The translations under genes and the position numbers were made by a program. This document shows positions 8,568 through 17,829 of a stretch of 64,000 nucleotides of DNA, piece after piece (positions within the stretch are counted from its first letter, which is position 1; every line of letters begins with the position of its first letter). Source of the stretch: Cupriavidus oxalaticus. GTDB taxonomy: Bacteria; Pseudomonadota; Gammaproteobacteria; Burkholderiales; Burkholderiaceae. Below the pieces are notes generated by a model. The model did no database searches and was not told the DNA's origin. It saw only the letters and a list, made by a program, of their open reading frames with translations. Location: positions 2,914,001 to 2,978,000 of the forward strand of contig NZ_CP069812.1 of the NCBI RefSeq assembly GCF_016894385.1, given 5' to 3'.

Positions 8568-9866
8568 TCAGTTTTCCAGCACGGGCGCCAGCGCCGCCAG
8601 CGTGCGCACGGTAGCGCCGCGATGCAGCCCCGCAAAGGTCTGCGCATGCGCCCGCATATCCGCCAGCCGCGCGCGGTCCGCCAGCACGCTGCCGGCGGTG
8701 CGCACCAGCTCATCGGCATTGTCCACGCGCAGGCACGCGCCCGCGGCAATGGCGTCTTCGGTCGCCTGCGCAAAGTTGAAGGTATGCGGGCCGATCAGCA
8801 CCGGCGTGCCGACCGCGCACGCCTCGATCAGGTTCTGTCCGCCCAGCGGCAACAGGCTGCCGCCGATAAAGGCGAGGTGCGATGCGGCGAAGTACATCGC
8901 CATCTCGCCCATCGAGTCGCCCAGCAGGATATCCGCGTCCACGGGCACCGTCTCGCCATCGAGATCCAGCGCACTGCGCCGCGCCACCGAGAACCCCGCG
9001 CGCGCCGCCATCGCCGCCACTTCATCGAAGCGCTGCGGATGGCGCGGGATCAGCAGCAACGCCGGGCGCGGCACGTCGCCGGCCAGCGCCTGCCAGCGCG
9101 CGAAGGCGTCGAGCAGCAGCGGCTCCTCGCCCTCGCGGGTACTGGCGGCAGCCAGCACCAGGCGGCCACCAGTACCCGCGAGGACCTTGCGCAGCCGCTC
9201 GCCCAGCGCCATGCCCGCCGGCGCCGGCTGCATGTCGAACTTGAGGTTGCCGGTGATCTGCACCCCCGGCACGCCCAGCGCGCGAAAGCGATCGGCATCG
9301 CCAGCGGTCTGCGCCAGCACACCCGCAAAGTCGCGGTACATCGCCGCAGCCGCGCGCCCGAAGCGCGCCGTGCGCCGGAAGCTGCGCGGCGACAGGCGCG
9401 CATTGACCAGGTACAACGGCACGCCCGCCTTGCGCGCGCCGTGCACAACATTGGGCCACACCTCGGTCTCCATCAGCATCCCCGCCTCGGGCCGGAAATA
9501 CCGCAAGAACCGCCGCACCAGCCATGGCAGGTCATATGGCAGGTAGCACTGCAGAATGCGCGGCTCGTTGCCGAACAGCTGCGCGCCGGTCTGGCGCCCG
9601 GTCGGCGTCATGTGCGTCAGCAGCAGGCGGTGGCTCGGATAGGCGCGGAGCAAGGACTCGATCAGCGGCTGCGCGGCACGGGTCTCGCCCACGGACACGG
9701 CGTGGACCCACAGCCATGGCCCCTGGTTCGGCAAGCTGCCATACACGCCCAGCCGCTCGCCGACATGATGCAGGTAGCCGGGCTCCTTGCGCGCGCGCCA
9801 TGCCAGCCGCAACAGCGCCAGCGGCAGCGCCGCCACCCACAGCAGGCTATAGATCAGGCGCAGCAT
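8568..9866 (-). CDS. waaA: 3-deoxy-D-manno-octulosonic acid (Kdo) transferase
   Basis: A 432-residue GT30 enzyme that transfers Kdo from CMP-Kdo to the lipid A precursor at the inner membrane. It starts with a membrane anchor (MLRLIYSLLWVAALPLALL). Recognisable blocks are WLWVHAVSVGETRAA, LLTHMTPTGRQTG, MLMETEVWPN, LKFDM, and the C-terminal GGSLLPLGGQNLIEAC with VLIGPHTFNF. Length fits the family. The start ATG overlaps the stop of waaC (ATGA), so the two are translationally coupled. Confidence 0.95.
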   Translation of the reverse strand: MLRLIYSLLWVAALPLALLRLAWRARKEPGYLHHVGERLGVYGSLPNQGPWLWVHAVSVGETRAAQPLIESLLRAYPSHRLLLTHMTPTGRQTGAQLFGNEPRILQCYLPYDLPWLVRRFLRYFRPEAGMLMETEVWPNVVHGARKAGVPLYLVNARLSPRSFRRTARFGRAAAAMYRDFAGVLAQTAGDADRFRALGVPGVQITGNLKFDMQPAPAGMALGERLRKVLAGTGGRLVLAAASTREGEEPLLLDAFARWQALAGDVPRPALLLIPRHPQRFDEVAAMAARAGFSVARRSALDLDGETVPVDADILLGDSMGEMAMYFAASHLAFIGGSLLPLGGQNLIEACAVGTPVLIGPHTFNFAQATEDAIAAGACLRVDNADELVRTAGSVLADRARLADMRAHAQTFAGLHRGATVRTLAALAPVLEN

Positions 9867-11011
9867 CAGGCAGCCACCCCGCGCACGCGGCAGGCGGCCT
9901 CATGGACATCATCGACCGATGGCACCACGCCGTCGTCGCCGACGTTGGCGATGCGGCCGGACCAATACCCTTCCGTCTTCCAGCGCCACGTCGCGGTGTA
10001 GATTTCCACCGTCGGCCGGCACAGCGCCGCGGCGATATGGACCAGGCCCGTATCGACTCCGATCACCACTTCGGCCCGGTTGATCAGGCCAAAGCCCTGC
10101 ATCACCGAGAACTTCGGCAGCACGCGGGCCTGCGGCACGCCCGCGGCGATCTCTTCGGCGGCCTGGCGCTCCTTGTCGTTGCCCCACGGCAGCAGCATCG
10201 CCAACCCTTCTGCGGCCAGGCGGTTGCCCAGCGCATGCCAGTTCTGTACCGCCCACTTCTTGCGCGCCCCCGCGGTCGCGTGGAAGCAGACGGCATAGCG
10301 CGCCGGCAGGTCTGCCCACAACGGATCGTCGACATGCAGCGACTGCGCCGCCGGCCCGAAGAACTGCGGCGGCTCCGCCGGCGCGATCCCGGTCAGCGCC
10401 GCACCCAGCAGGCGCGAGCGCTGCACCGAATGGGTCTGCCGCGGCACGCGCACCGCATCGGTGTACAACAGGCGCGCCGCCGGCTCATAGCCCGAGCCCT
10501 GCGTCGCATTGCCCAGCCCGATGATCGGCGCACCCGGCGCACGCGCCGCCACGCGCGCCACCACCGCGGTCTTGAGCAGGCCCTGGCTTTCGATCACGGC
10601 GTCGTAGCGCTCGTGGCGCAAGGCGTCGCGCACGGCGCCGATTTCCTGCCAGGTCGCGCCCTGCAGGATGCGCTTGCGCCAGCGCCGCAGCGCGAACGGG
10701 ATCACCCGCCGCACCTCCGGCAACAGGCGCACCAGCTCCACGTAGCCCTCTTCCACCACCCAGTCGATCTCGGCACCGGGCCAGCGCGCGCGCAGGTCGT
10801 GCACCAGCGGCATGTTGTGCACCACGTCGCCGAGCGACGACACCTTGACCAGCAGGATGCGCGGCTTGTCCGGCAGCGTAAGCGGCAGCGCGAACGGCAC
10901 CGCGGCCGGCATGGGCTGCGCCACGCCGGCCGCGCCGACTGCATCCGGCGAAGGTGGCGATGCCGGCGATGTCCGCGGCACCGCCGTGCGCTCAGAACGG
11001 GAGTTGAGCAT
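9866..11011 (-). CDS. waaC: Lipopolysaccharide heptosyltransferase I
   Basis: A GT9-family enzyme adding the first L-glycero-D-manno-heptose to Kdo in the inner core. Typical blocks are RILLVKVSSLGDVVHNMP, VIESQGLLKTA, FHATAGARKKWA, and VIGVDTGLVHIAAAL. The 381-residue frame has about 45 residues of Pro/Ala-rich N-terminal extension; an ATG at 10912 would give a more usual length. With the 11011 start it overlaps the phosphomannomutase gene by 20 bases, in a phosphomannomutase-waaC-waaA operon. Confidence 0.93.
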   Translation of the reverse strand: MLNSRSERTAVPRTSPASPPSPDAVGAAGVAQPMPAAVPFALPLTLPDKPRILLVKVSSLGDVVHNMPLVHDLRARWPGAEIDWVVEEGYVELVRLLPEVRRVIPFALRRWRKRILQGATWQEIGAVRDALRHERYDAVIESQGLLKTAVVARVAARAPGAPIIGLGNATQGSGYEPAARLLYTDAVRVPRQTHSVQRSRLLGAALTGIAPAEPPQFFGPAAQSLHVDDPLWADLPARYAVCFHATAGARKKWAVQNWHALGNRLAAEGLAMLLPWGNDKERQAAEEIAAGVPQARVLPKFSVMQGFGLINRAEVVIGVDTGLVHIAAALCRPTVEIYTATWRWKTEGYWSGRIANVGDDGVVPSVDDVHEAACRVRGVAA

Positions 11012-12377
11012 CCGGTTTCTCGGCCAGGATCACACGCTTGAACTCGGCCTGGATGCGCGCCAGCGCGGCGTCGTTGTCCGCCTCGAAGCGCATCACCACC
11101 ACCGGCGTGGTGTTCGACGGACGCGCCAGCCCGAAGCCATCGGCGTATTCCACGCGCACGCCATCGATCTTGTTCACCTCGCGCGCGCCTTCGAACTTCG
11201 CGTTCGCCTTGATCTTGTCGAGCAGCGTGAAGGGCTCGCCTTCCGCGCACCTGAGCTGCAGCTCCGGCGTATTGTTGGCGTTCGGCAGCGCGTTCAGCAC
11301 CGCGCTCGGATCGGCGTGGCGCGACAGGATCTCCAGCAGGCGGGCGCCGGTGTACAGGCCGTCGTCAAAACCATACCAGCGGTCCTTGAAGAACACGTGG
11401 CCGCTCATCTCGCCGGCGATCGGCGCGCCGGTCTCCTTCAGCTTGGCCTTGACCAGCGAATGGCCCGTCTTCCACATCAGCGGCTCGCCGCCGTGCTCGC
11501 GGATCCACGGGGCCAGCTTGCCGGTGCACTTCACGTCGTAGATCACCTGCGCACCCGGATTGCGCGACAGGATCTCCTCGGCAAACAGCATCAGCTGGCG
11601 GTCCGGGAAGATCACCTGCCCGTCCTTGGTCACCACGCCCAGGCGGTCGCCATCGCCGTCGAAGGCCAGGCCGAGCTCGCAATCGGTCTCGCGCAGGGTC
11701 TTCATCAGGTCCTGCAGGTTCTCGACATGCGCCGGATCGGGGTGGTGATTGGGGAAGTTGCCGTCGACGTCGCAGAACAGCTCGGTCACTTCGCAGCCCA
11801 GGCCGCGGAACAGGTCGCCAACGAAGGCGCCGGCCACGCCGTTGCCGGCATCGAGCGCGATCTTCATCGGGCGGGCGAGCTTGACGTCGCTGGTGATGCG
11901 GTCGAGGTACTTCTGGCGCACATCGACCTTCTGGTAGGTGCCTGCGCCGCTGGTAAAGTCGCCCGCCTCGATACGCTGGCGCAGGCCCTGGATCTGCTCG
12001 CCGTAGATGGCCTGGCCGGCGAGGACCATCTTGAAGCCGTTGTAGTCGGGCGGGTTGTGGCTGCCGGTGACCATGATGCCCGAGGTGGCACGGACGCCAT
12101 CGAGCTCGACGTTGGTGCCGAAGTAGACCATCGGCGTGGCGACCATGCCCAGGTCGATCACGTCCAGGCCGGCTGCGCGCAGGCCCTCGACCAGGCCACC
12201 GATCAGGTCAGGCCCCGAAAGCCGCCCGTCGCGGCCGACCACGATGGACTTCTCACCCAGCTCCACAGCCGCAGAGCCGAACGACAGTCCGATCTGGCGT
12301 GCGACCTCGCGCGTGAGCGTTTTGCCCACGATGCCGCGGATGTCATAGGCTTTGAAGATAGAGGGATCGATTTGCAT
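10992..12377 (-). CDS. manB: Phosphomannomutase/phosphoglucomutase (AlgC/ManB type)
   Basis: Interconverts hexose 6- and 1-phosphates, feeding nucleotide sugars for lipopolysaccharide and exopolysaccharide. The 461-residue product matches AlgC in length. It has the N-terminal FKAYDIRGIVG, the phosphoserine loop MVTGSHNP (Ser106), the metal-binding FDGDGDRLG, the sugar-binding GEMSGHVFF, and the C-terminal RPSNTTPV. The start at 12377 gives the canonical MQIDPSIF beginning; the frame stays open ~79 codons upstream without domain content. First gene of the operon with waaC and waaA. Whether mannose or glucose is preferred cannot be read from sequence. Confidence 0.92.
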   Translation of the reverse strand: MQIDPSIFKAYDIRGIVGKTLTREVARQIGLSFGSAAVELGEKSIVVGRDGRLSGPDLIGGLVEGLRAAGLDVIDLGMVATPMVYFGTNVELDGVRATSGIMVTGSHNPPDYNGFKMVLAGQAIYGEQIQGLRQRIEAGDFTSGAGTYQKVDVRQKYLDRITSDVKLARPMKIALDAGNGVAGAFVGDLFRGLGCEVTELFCDVDGNFPNHHPDPAHVENLQDLMKTLRETDCELGLAFDGDGDRLGVVTKDGQVIFPDRQLMLFAEEILSRNPGAQVIYDVKCTGKLAPWIREHGGEPLMWKTGHSLVKAKLKETGAPIAGEMSGHVFFKDRWYGFDDGLYTGARLLEILSRHADPSAVLNALPNANNTPELQLRCAEGEPFTLLDKIKANAKFEGAREVNKIDGVRVEYADGFGLARPSNTTPVVVMRFEADNDAALARIQAEFKRVILAEKPDAQLPF

Positions 12378-12708
12378 GTGGCTTCCTGTCAGTCTTGTCG
12401 GGCACGCCGCACACCGCGAGGGCGCGCCGACGATACCGGAGAGGGCTCTTGGAAAGAACCAAAGGGGGGTATTTTGCCGGATTGCGCGACTGGCGGGCGG
12501 TATAATCGCGGCAATATACCCGACAAGCGCAATTTTCAGCGTCTGTCCTACACCTGAGGCTACACATTGCCGCCCGCCCGGCCGCGTCTTGCGCCGTCCG
12601 GACATATCGGCCACGTAAGCGATCGCCCGACCACCCTGAGCCTGCCATCAGTCACCGGCATCTTCAGGTCCTGTGGCGGTTACAGCCCGGCAAATTTCGT
12701 AAGCAAAC
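12378..12708. promoter_or_regulatory. Divergent promoter region between manB and the GT4/flippase operon
   Basis: About 330 bases without a convincing gene. It contains a perfect TATAAT at 12501-12506 on the plus strand, in an otherwise GC-rich context, but no well-spaced -35 hexamer was found. It presumably holds promoters for both operons. Confidence 0.4.
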
Positions 12709-13848
12709 TTGACCACCGCCGCACAGCCCTCGCCGCGCCTGCGCATCGCCTATCTGATCACCAATTCGGAGATCGGCGGGGCGCAGTCGCATGTTGCAGA
12801 CCTGGTGCAGGCGGCACCGGCCGATGCCGACATCGTCCTGCTGGCCGGCGGCGACGGACCGCTGCTGGACCTCGCCAGGGGCGCCGGCGCGCAAGTCATC
12901 CGGCTGGCGCGGCTGGACAACGCGCTCTCGCCCCTGCGCGCGGTGAGTGCATTGCGGGAACTGCTGCAAGCCCTGAAACAGGCGCGGCCCGACCTGATCC
13001 ATGCGCACAGCGCCAAGGCCGGCGCGCTGGGGCGGATCGCGGGGGCGCTCCTTGGCATTCCGGTGGCCTACACCGTGCACGGTTTTGCCTTCAAGCCACA
13101 GGCCCCCACGCGCCAGCGACTGGCAGCACGCGTTGCGGAATGGCTGCTCGCACCGCTGACCAGCCGGCTGATCTGCGTGGCCAAAGCCGAACAGCGGCTG
13201 GCGCAGGCACTCCCGATCCCTGCCCGCCGTATCGCCGTCATTCCCAACGGGATCGCCGACACCGCTGTCCGCGCCGCGCCTGCCGACCCGATGCGCCGCA
13301 TCGTCATGGTCGCCCGCTTCGCGGCGCCCAAGCGGCCCGACATCCTGATCCGCGCCTTCGCCCACGCGAACCTCCCCGACTGCGAGCTGGTGCTGGCCGG
13401 GGACGGACCGCAACGCGCCGCCATGGAGGCGCTCGCCGCGCAACTGGCGCCGGGACGCGTGACCTTTCCGGGCAATGTCGCCGACATCGCGGGCTTGCTG
13501 GCCTCGGCACAGGTGTTCGTGCTGGCTTCGGACCACGAAGGCTTCCCGTTGTCGGTGCTCGAAGCGATGCGGGCCGGGCTGCCGGTGATCGCGTCGGACC
13601 TGCCCGGCATCCGGGAACAGATCCAGGACCCACGGCATGGCCTGCTGGTCGCCGGCAATGACGCCAACGCGTTTTCCGCTGCGCTGGCGCGCCTTGCGGG
13701 CGATGGCGCATTGCGGGCCGAACTCGGCACCGCCGCGCGCCGCCGGTGGGAACAGTGCTATGGGTTGGACCGCATGACCGAGGCAACGTGGCAAGTCTAT
13801 CGCGATGCCCTGGCCAGACTCCCCGCCACCGCGCGGGTGCCGACATGA
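12709..13848 (+). CDS. Glycosyltransferase family 4
   Basis: A 379-residue GT-B enzyme. The N-terminal half has LRIAYLITNSEIGGAQSHV and DLIHAHSAKAGALGR (acceptor side), the middle has a VIPNGI element, and the C-terminal half has IVMVARFAAPKRPDILI and the E-x7-E motif in DHEGFPLSVLEAMRAGLP. It resembles EpsD/PslF-like transferases of extracellular polysaccharide operons. The start is TTG at 12709; no in-frame ATG fits the domain. Its stop overlaps the sugar-phosphate transferase start (ATGA), so it leads a coupled four-gene operon. Donor and acceptor sugars cannot be assigned. Confidence 0.85.
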   Translation: MTTAAQPSPRLRIAYLITNSEIGGAQSHVADLVQAAPADADIVLLAGGDGPLLDLARGAGAQVIRLARLDNALSPLRAVSALRELLQALKQARPDLIHAHSAKAGALGRIAGALLGIPVAYTVHGFAFKPQAPTRQRLAARVAEWLLAPLTSRLICVAKAEQRLAQALPIPARRIAVIPNGIADTAVRAAPADPMRRIVMVARFAAPKRPDILIRAFAHANLPDCELVLAGDGPQRAAMEALAAQLAPGRVTFPGNVADIAGLLASAQVFVLASDHEGFPLSVLEAMRAGLPVIASDLPGIREQIQDPRHGLLVAGNDANAFSAALARLAGDGALRAELGTAARRRWEQCYGLDRMTEATWQVYRDALARLPATARVPT

Positions 13849-15167
13849 TGAACGCCAAGACCGACAACCTGCGCCGCCACGCCTTGCGTGGCCGCATCGG
13901 CGGCTCCGAAACCATGCGCCGGGTCAGCCGGATGCTCGCCTGGGCAGTGCTCGGGCTATCGCTATTCGCGCTCAGCGCGGTCTTTGCCGAAGCCGCGCAC
14001 CGCGCCGGCCTGGTCACCTACGTCTTCACGCGCACGCTGCTGTGGTCGGTGGCGCCCTACCTGGCGGCGTTCATGCTGCTCCACCGCTCGCTGCACCTGC
14101 CGGCGATGGAAGGCAACAGCCTGGTCGGGCTGGCCGTGACACTGCCCTTTGCCGGCTTGCTGTTTGGCTTCGCGGCCTTCCATATTGAGTATTCGCGTGG
14201 GGCCTTGCTGCTGTCGTATCTCATTACGCTGGGCTGGATCTGGGCGGGTTATCGCCGCTACGTGCATAACTACGTGCCGTTGTTCGGATACACCGACCCG
14301 CATACCCTGGCCCAGCTCGAAGGCATTCTCGCCATGCCCGGCGCGGCACCGGCGGCGCGCATGCGGTTTGAACCGGTCGGGTCGCTGGAGGATGCGGGGC
14401 ATTTTGACGGGCTGATGGTGGATCGCAGCGTGACTGGCGATCCGGAACGCACCCGGCTGCTTGCGCATTACAAGATGAGCCATGTGCGGATGTATTCGGT
14501 CGAGCGGGTTGGGGAAATGCTGACCGGGCGGGTTGGGCTGGCGCATATTGATGAAAACTTCCTGGATGACTACGCCGCCCACTATCTGTATGGGTATCTG
14601 AAACGTGTGGTCGATATCGTGGCAGTGCTGTGCCTGGCACCGATTGCCGTGCCCCTGGGTCTTGCCGTGGCACTCGCCATCCGCATGGAAACGCCCGGCG
14701 GCGCCATCTTCCGGCAGGAACGCGTCGGCCTCTTCGGCAAGCCGTTTATCATGCTCAAGTTCCGCAGCATGGGCGTCGACGCCAGCGCGCCGGCCCAGTT
14801 CGCCGTGCGGCGAGATCCGCGCGTCACGCGTGTCGGGCGCATTATCCGCAAGTACCGCCTCGATGAAATCCCGCAACTGTGGAATGTGCTGGCCGGCCAC
14901 ATGAGCCTGATCGGCCCGCGGCCAGAGCAGGCGCCAATGGTCGACCGGTTCTCGGCATCGATCCCCTACTACCCTTACCGGCACTTGGTGCGGCCCGGGC
15001 TGTCCGGGTGGGCGCAGGTACAGCAAGGCTATGCCGGCAGCCATGCAGAGACCGTGACCAAGCTCAGCTATGACCTGTATTACGTCAAGCATTGCTCGGT
15101 GGCGCTGGATCTGCTGATTGGGGTGAAGACGTTGCGGACGTTGGTAACGGGGTATGGGGCAAGGTGA
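13845..15167 (+). CDS. Polyprenyl glycosylphosphotransferase (WbaP/WcaJ type)
   Basis: A 440-residue initiating enzyme that moves a sugar-1-phosphate onto undecaprenyl phosphate. The N-terminal ~115 residues hold several membrane spans (AWAVLGLSLFALSAVF, PYLAAFMLL and GLAVTLPFAGLLFGFAAF). The C-terminal bacterial sugar transferase domain has KRVVDIVAVLCLAP, IFRQERVGLFGKPF, LKFRSM, DEIPQLWNVLAGHMSLIGPRP, and RPGLSGWAQV. The start at 13845 overlaps the preceding stop. It should begin the lipid-linked unit moved by the flippase two genes downstream. Confidence 0.92.
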   Translation: MMNAKTDNLRRHALRGRIGGSETMRRVSRMLAWAVLGLSLFALSAVFAEAAHRAGLVTYVFTRTLLWSVAPYLAAFMLLHRSLHLPAMEGNSLVGLAVTLPFAGLLFGFAAFHIEYSRGALLLSYLITLGWIWAGYRRYVHNYVPLFGYTDPHTLAQLEGILAMPGAAPAARMRFEPVGSLEDAGHFDGLMVDRSVTGDPERTRLLAHYKMSHVRMYSVERVGEMLTGRVGLAHIDENFLDDYAAHYLYGYLKRVVDIVAVLCLAPIAVPLGLAVALAIRMETPGGAIFRQERVGLFGKPFIMLKFRSMGVDASAPAQFAVRRDPRVTRVGRIIRKYRLDEIPQLWNVLAGHMSLIGPRPEQAPMVDRFSASIPYYPYRHLVRPGLSGWAQVQQGYAGSHAETVTKLSYDLYYVKHCSVALDLLIGVKTLRTLVTGYGAR

Positions 15168-16330
15168 CGAGTTCAGCCATCCCGCGAATGCGCATTCTCC
15201 TTCTCTGCACCGGACTGAAAACTGGCGGCGCCGAACAGCAGGTGGCCGGGTTGGCACAGGCGTTCGTGCGGGATGGGCATGACGTGGCAATCGTGAGCCT
15301 CACCCCCGGCTGCGAAGTAACGCTGCCTGCGAGCGCCACGGTCGTGCACCTCAACATGCGCAAGACCGTCACATCGATGGTGCGCGCACTGCGGCAGCTG
15401 AACCGGTTTGTCAAACAATGGCAGCCGCAAGTCATCCATGCCCACATGGTGCATGCCAACCTGCTGGCACGCATGCTCGCGGCGGTAACAGCGGCGCCGC
15501 CGGTCATCTGCACGGCGCACAGCGCGCGCGAAGGCGGCCGGCTGCGCATGTTGGCCTACCGCCTGACCGACAACCGGGCGGCGTTGACCACACACGTCAG
15601 CGAGGCAGGACGGCAGGCCATGATTTCAGCCGGCGCCGTGGCGCCAGAGCGCATTCGCGTTATGCCCAACGGCATCGACACCGCTCTCTTCCGTCCGGAT
15701 CCGGCACAACGGCAGGCTAGGCGTTCAGCGCTGGGCGTGAACGCAAACACACGGGTCGTCATCAACGTTGGCCGACTGGTGCCCGAGAAGGCCCAGCATG
15801 TTTTGCTCGAAGCCATTGCGCGATTGGTGCGCAAAGCAGACTCCGCTAAGTCATCGGCAGACTTGCGCTTGTTCATCGTCGGCGAAGGTCCCGTGCGAAG
15901 CGCCCTTGAAGCGTCCATCGGCCGCCTCGGGCTTCAGGGCGTTGTCACCTTACTGGGCATGCGCCAAGACGTACCTGCGTTGCTGAATGCCGCCGACGTG
16001 TTTGCGTTGTCGTCGGATATCGAAGGCATGCCGCTGGTCATTGGCGAAGCGCTGTCCAGCGGGTGTGCAGTGGTGGCGACAGACGCGGCCGGTGTAGCGG
16101 AACTGCTCGGCAATGCCGGCAAAATCGTACCGCGCGGTAATGCAGAAGCATTGGCTGACGCGCTGGACCGAGCCATGGCGTCCGGCGTCGGCACATACGA
16201 GGAGCAGACGGCCCGACGACAGCGCATTGTGGAGAAGTTCAGCCTCGAAGCAGTCGCCCGGCAATGGGTCGATTGCTACGCCGGACTGGCCGGCGTAACA
16301 GGCAACAGCATACCGAAGCCTCCCCGATGA
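15164..16330 (+). CDS. Glycosyltransferase family 4
   Basis: A 388-residue GT-B transferase beginning near MRILLLCTGLKTGGAEQQV, with VIHAHMVHANLLARM, VMPNGIDTALF, VINVGRLVPEKAQHVLL, FIVGEGPVRSALE, and the E-x7-E motif in DIEGMPLVIGEALSSG. GTG at 15164 overlaps the previous stop and is used here; ATG at 15188 is an alternative that starts right at the domain. The stop overlaps the flippase start. It probably extends the lipid-linked oligosaccharide begun by the upstream transferase; sugar specificity is unknown. Confidence 0.87.
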   Translation: MTSSAIPRMRILLLCTGLKTGGAEQQVAGLAQAFVRDGHDVAIVSLTPGCEVTLPASATVVHLNMRKTVTSMVRALRQLNRFVKQWQPQVIHAHMVHANLLARMLAAVTAAPPVICTAHSAREGGRLRMLAYRLTDNRAALTTHVSEAGRQAMISAGAVAPERIRVMPNGIDTALFRPDPAQRQARRSALGVNANTRVVINVGRLVPEKAQHVLLEAIARLVRKADSAKSSADLRLFIVGEGPVRSALEASIGRLGLQGVVTLLGMRQDVPALLNAADVFALSSDIEGMPLVIGEALSSGCAVVATDAAGVAELLGNAGKIVPRGNAEALADALDRAMASGVGTYEEQTARRQRIVEKFSLEAVARQWVDCYAGLAGVTGNSIPKPPR

Positions 16331-17586
16331 GACGACAGGTTGCGAGCAATCTCGCATGGATGCTGACGGAGCGCGGCATGCAGGTCGCGGGCGGCATCGG
16401 CATCGTTGCCATGCTGGCACGAGGGCTGGGGCCGGAGGGTTTTGCGCATTTTCAATATGCGCAGGCCGTGGTGTATATAGCGGCGTCGGTAGCGCTGATC
16501 TGCGGCGGTGAGGTGGTGATTCCGCGGCTGGTGGCGAACACGGATCCGGTGGCGCAGCATCGGTTGGTGGTGCATGCATTTGGGTTGAGGTTTGGGGCGG
16601 GGGTGTTGGCGTATTTGATGATTGGCGCCTTCATGCTTGCAACCAGGCAAGGGCCGGAGACATGGATACCAGCCTTGATACTCGGAATCACCGTCATGCT
16701 GCGCGAGCCGTCCGGCATCGTGACGGCATGGATGCAGTCCCATACGCACACACGGCCAAACGCTGTCATCAATATTTCTTCACTGATCGTCAAGGCCGCT
16801 GCTGTCGGGTTGTTATTCTGGCTCGGCAACCAGAGTGTGCCCGTCTACGCGGCAGCCATTTCGGTCGAACCCATTCTTGCAGCATTGCTTCTGGCGCAGT
16901 TCTACCTGTCCCGCGCACCCACGGCGCACGTCAGCGCGGATGCCGCCCTGGCAAGGGAGCTCTTCAGTAACGGCACGCTGTTCTGGGTCAGCTTCATGCT
17001 GATGATGGGCTCACGCCGCGTGGACCAGCTGCTGCTCAAGCCCTTTGTATCGCTGTCCGAATTCGGCGCCTATGCGGCAACCATGCAGATACTGGACAAC
17101 TTCGTGATGGTCGCCAGCATCTTGGCCGCAGGCATCGCGCCGATGTACGTGTATGCGCAGCCGACATTGGCTCAGGCTCGTCGGAATATCGGGCGAATTG
17201 CGTGTGGCATGGTAGTGGTTGGCATCACCGGCTGCGCCATGATCGCCCTATCTGCGCACTGGATTATCCAACTGCTGTACGGCTCAGCGTTCGCATCTGC
17301 CGCTGAGCTGTTGCAGCTTGCGGCAATGGTTTCCGCGCTCGTGTTCGCGGACGTTGCTCTCACGCTGCTACCCGTCTATATGCGCCGGCCGCAGTTGGTA
17401 GCCCTCAAATGGGGCGTTGTGTTTGCCACCACTATCGTTGTGGACAGCATCGCAATCCCGCACCTCGGGGCGCGCGGAGCCATTCTCGGATATGCGGTGG
17501 CCAATCTGCTCGCCATTGCGTTCGGCATCACAATCTGGCTGCGTCAGGCACAAGGGACACCCGCTCAGCACAGGGCAAAGGTATGA
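16327..17586 (+). CDS. Wzx-type polysaccharide flippase
   Basis: A 419-residue MOP-superfamily membrane protein with about 12 hydrophobic segments. It starts RRQVASNLAWMLTERGMQV, typical of Wzx/PST transporters, and keeps the ARGLGPEGFAHFQYAQA-like motif. It would flip undecaprenyl-linked saccharide across the inner membrane. The gene overlaps the GT4 before it by four bases. No Wzy-like polymerase is visible in this operon, so the product may be a short oligosaccharide, or polymerisation may be encoded elsewhere. Base composition begins to fall within this gene. Confidence 0.85.
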   Translation: MRRQVASNLAWMLTERGMQVAGGIGIVAMLARGLGPEGFAHFQYAQAVVYIAASVALICGGEVVIPRLVANTDPVAQHRLVVHAFGLRFGAGVLAYLMIGAFMLATRQGPETWIPALILGITVMLREPSGIVTAWMQSHTHTRPNAVINISSLIVKAAAVGLLFWLGNQSVPVYAAAISVEPILAALLLAQFYLSRAPTAHVSADAALARELFSNGTLFWVSFMLMMGSRRVDQLLLKPFVSLSEFGAYAATMQILDNFVMVASILAAGIAPMYVYAQPTLAQARRNIGRIACGMVVVGITGCAMIALSAHWIIQLLYGSAFASAAELLQLAAMVSALVFADVALTLLPVYMRRPQLVALKWGVVFATTIVVDSIAIPHLGARGAILGYAVANLLAIAFGITIWLRQAQGTPAQHRAKV

Positions 17587-17797
17587 ACCAACGTAGCCAT
17601 GGCTGCTTTCTGACTGGGACGCTGAATGCTATGGCGGGGCCGAAGCGGATGACTGAGGTTATCGCTAATGCGCTGGCCGAAAGCGGGCATACCAGCAGCA
17701 TTCTGAGCCCGTGAGACAGGGAGTTGCTTTCCGCTGCATCCTGCTGTGCGGCATGAGGCGCTGTTCGCCGAACAGCCGTCGTGCAGCCACCGATCGG
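17583..17797 (+). pseudogene. Decayed 5' fragment of a GT4 glycosyltransferase
   Basis: Starts with an ATG overlapping the flippase stop. CFLTGTLNAMAGPKRMTEV parallels the first domain of the GT4 gene at 7460. After about 43 codons the expected Trp codon reads TGA. A one-base shift follows, and beyond it VRHEALFAEQPS is still recognisable in another frame. Everything after about 17797 is lost. It looks like the original next gene of the operon, cut off where the lower-GC island begins. Confidence 0.8.
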
Positions 17798-17829
17798 AGA
17801 CCACGATGATGCGTCTGAGGGGAACCGGC

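Noticed and set aside
8484-10001. Long plus-strand frame over waaA
   Set aside because: Arg/Ala/Gln-rich shadow of waaA on the other strand, with no recognisable family.
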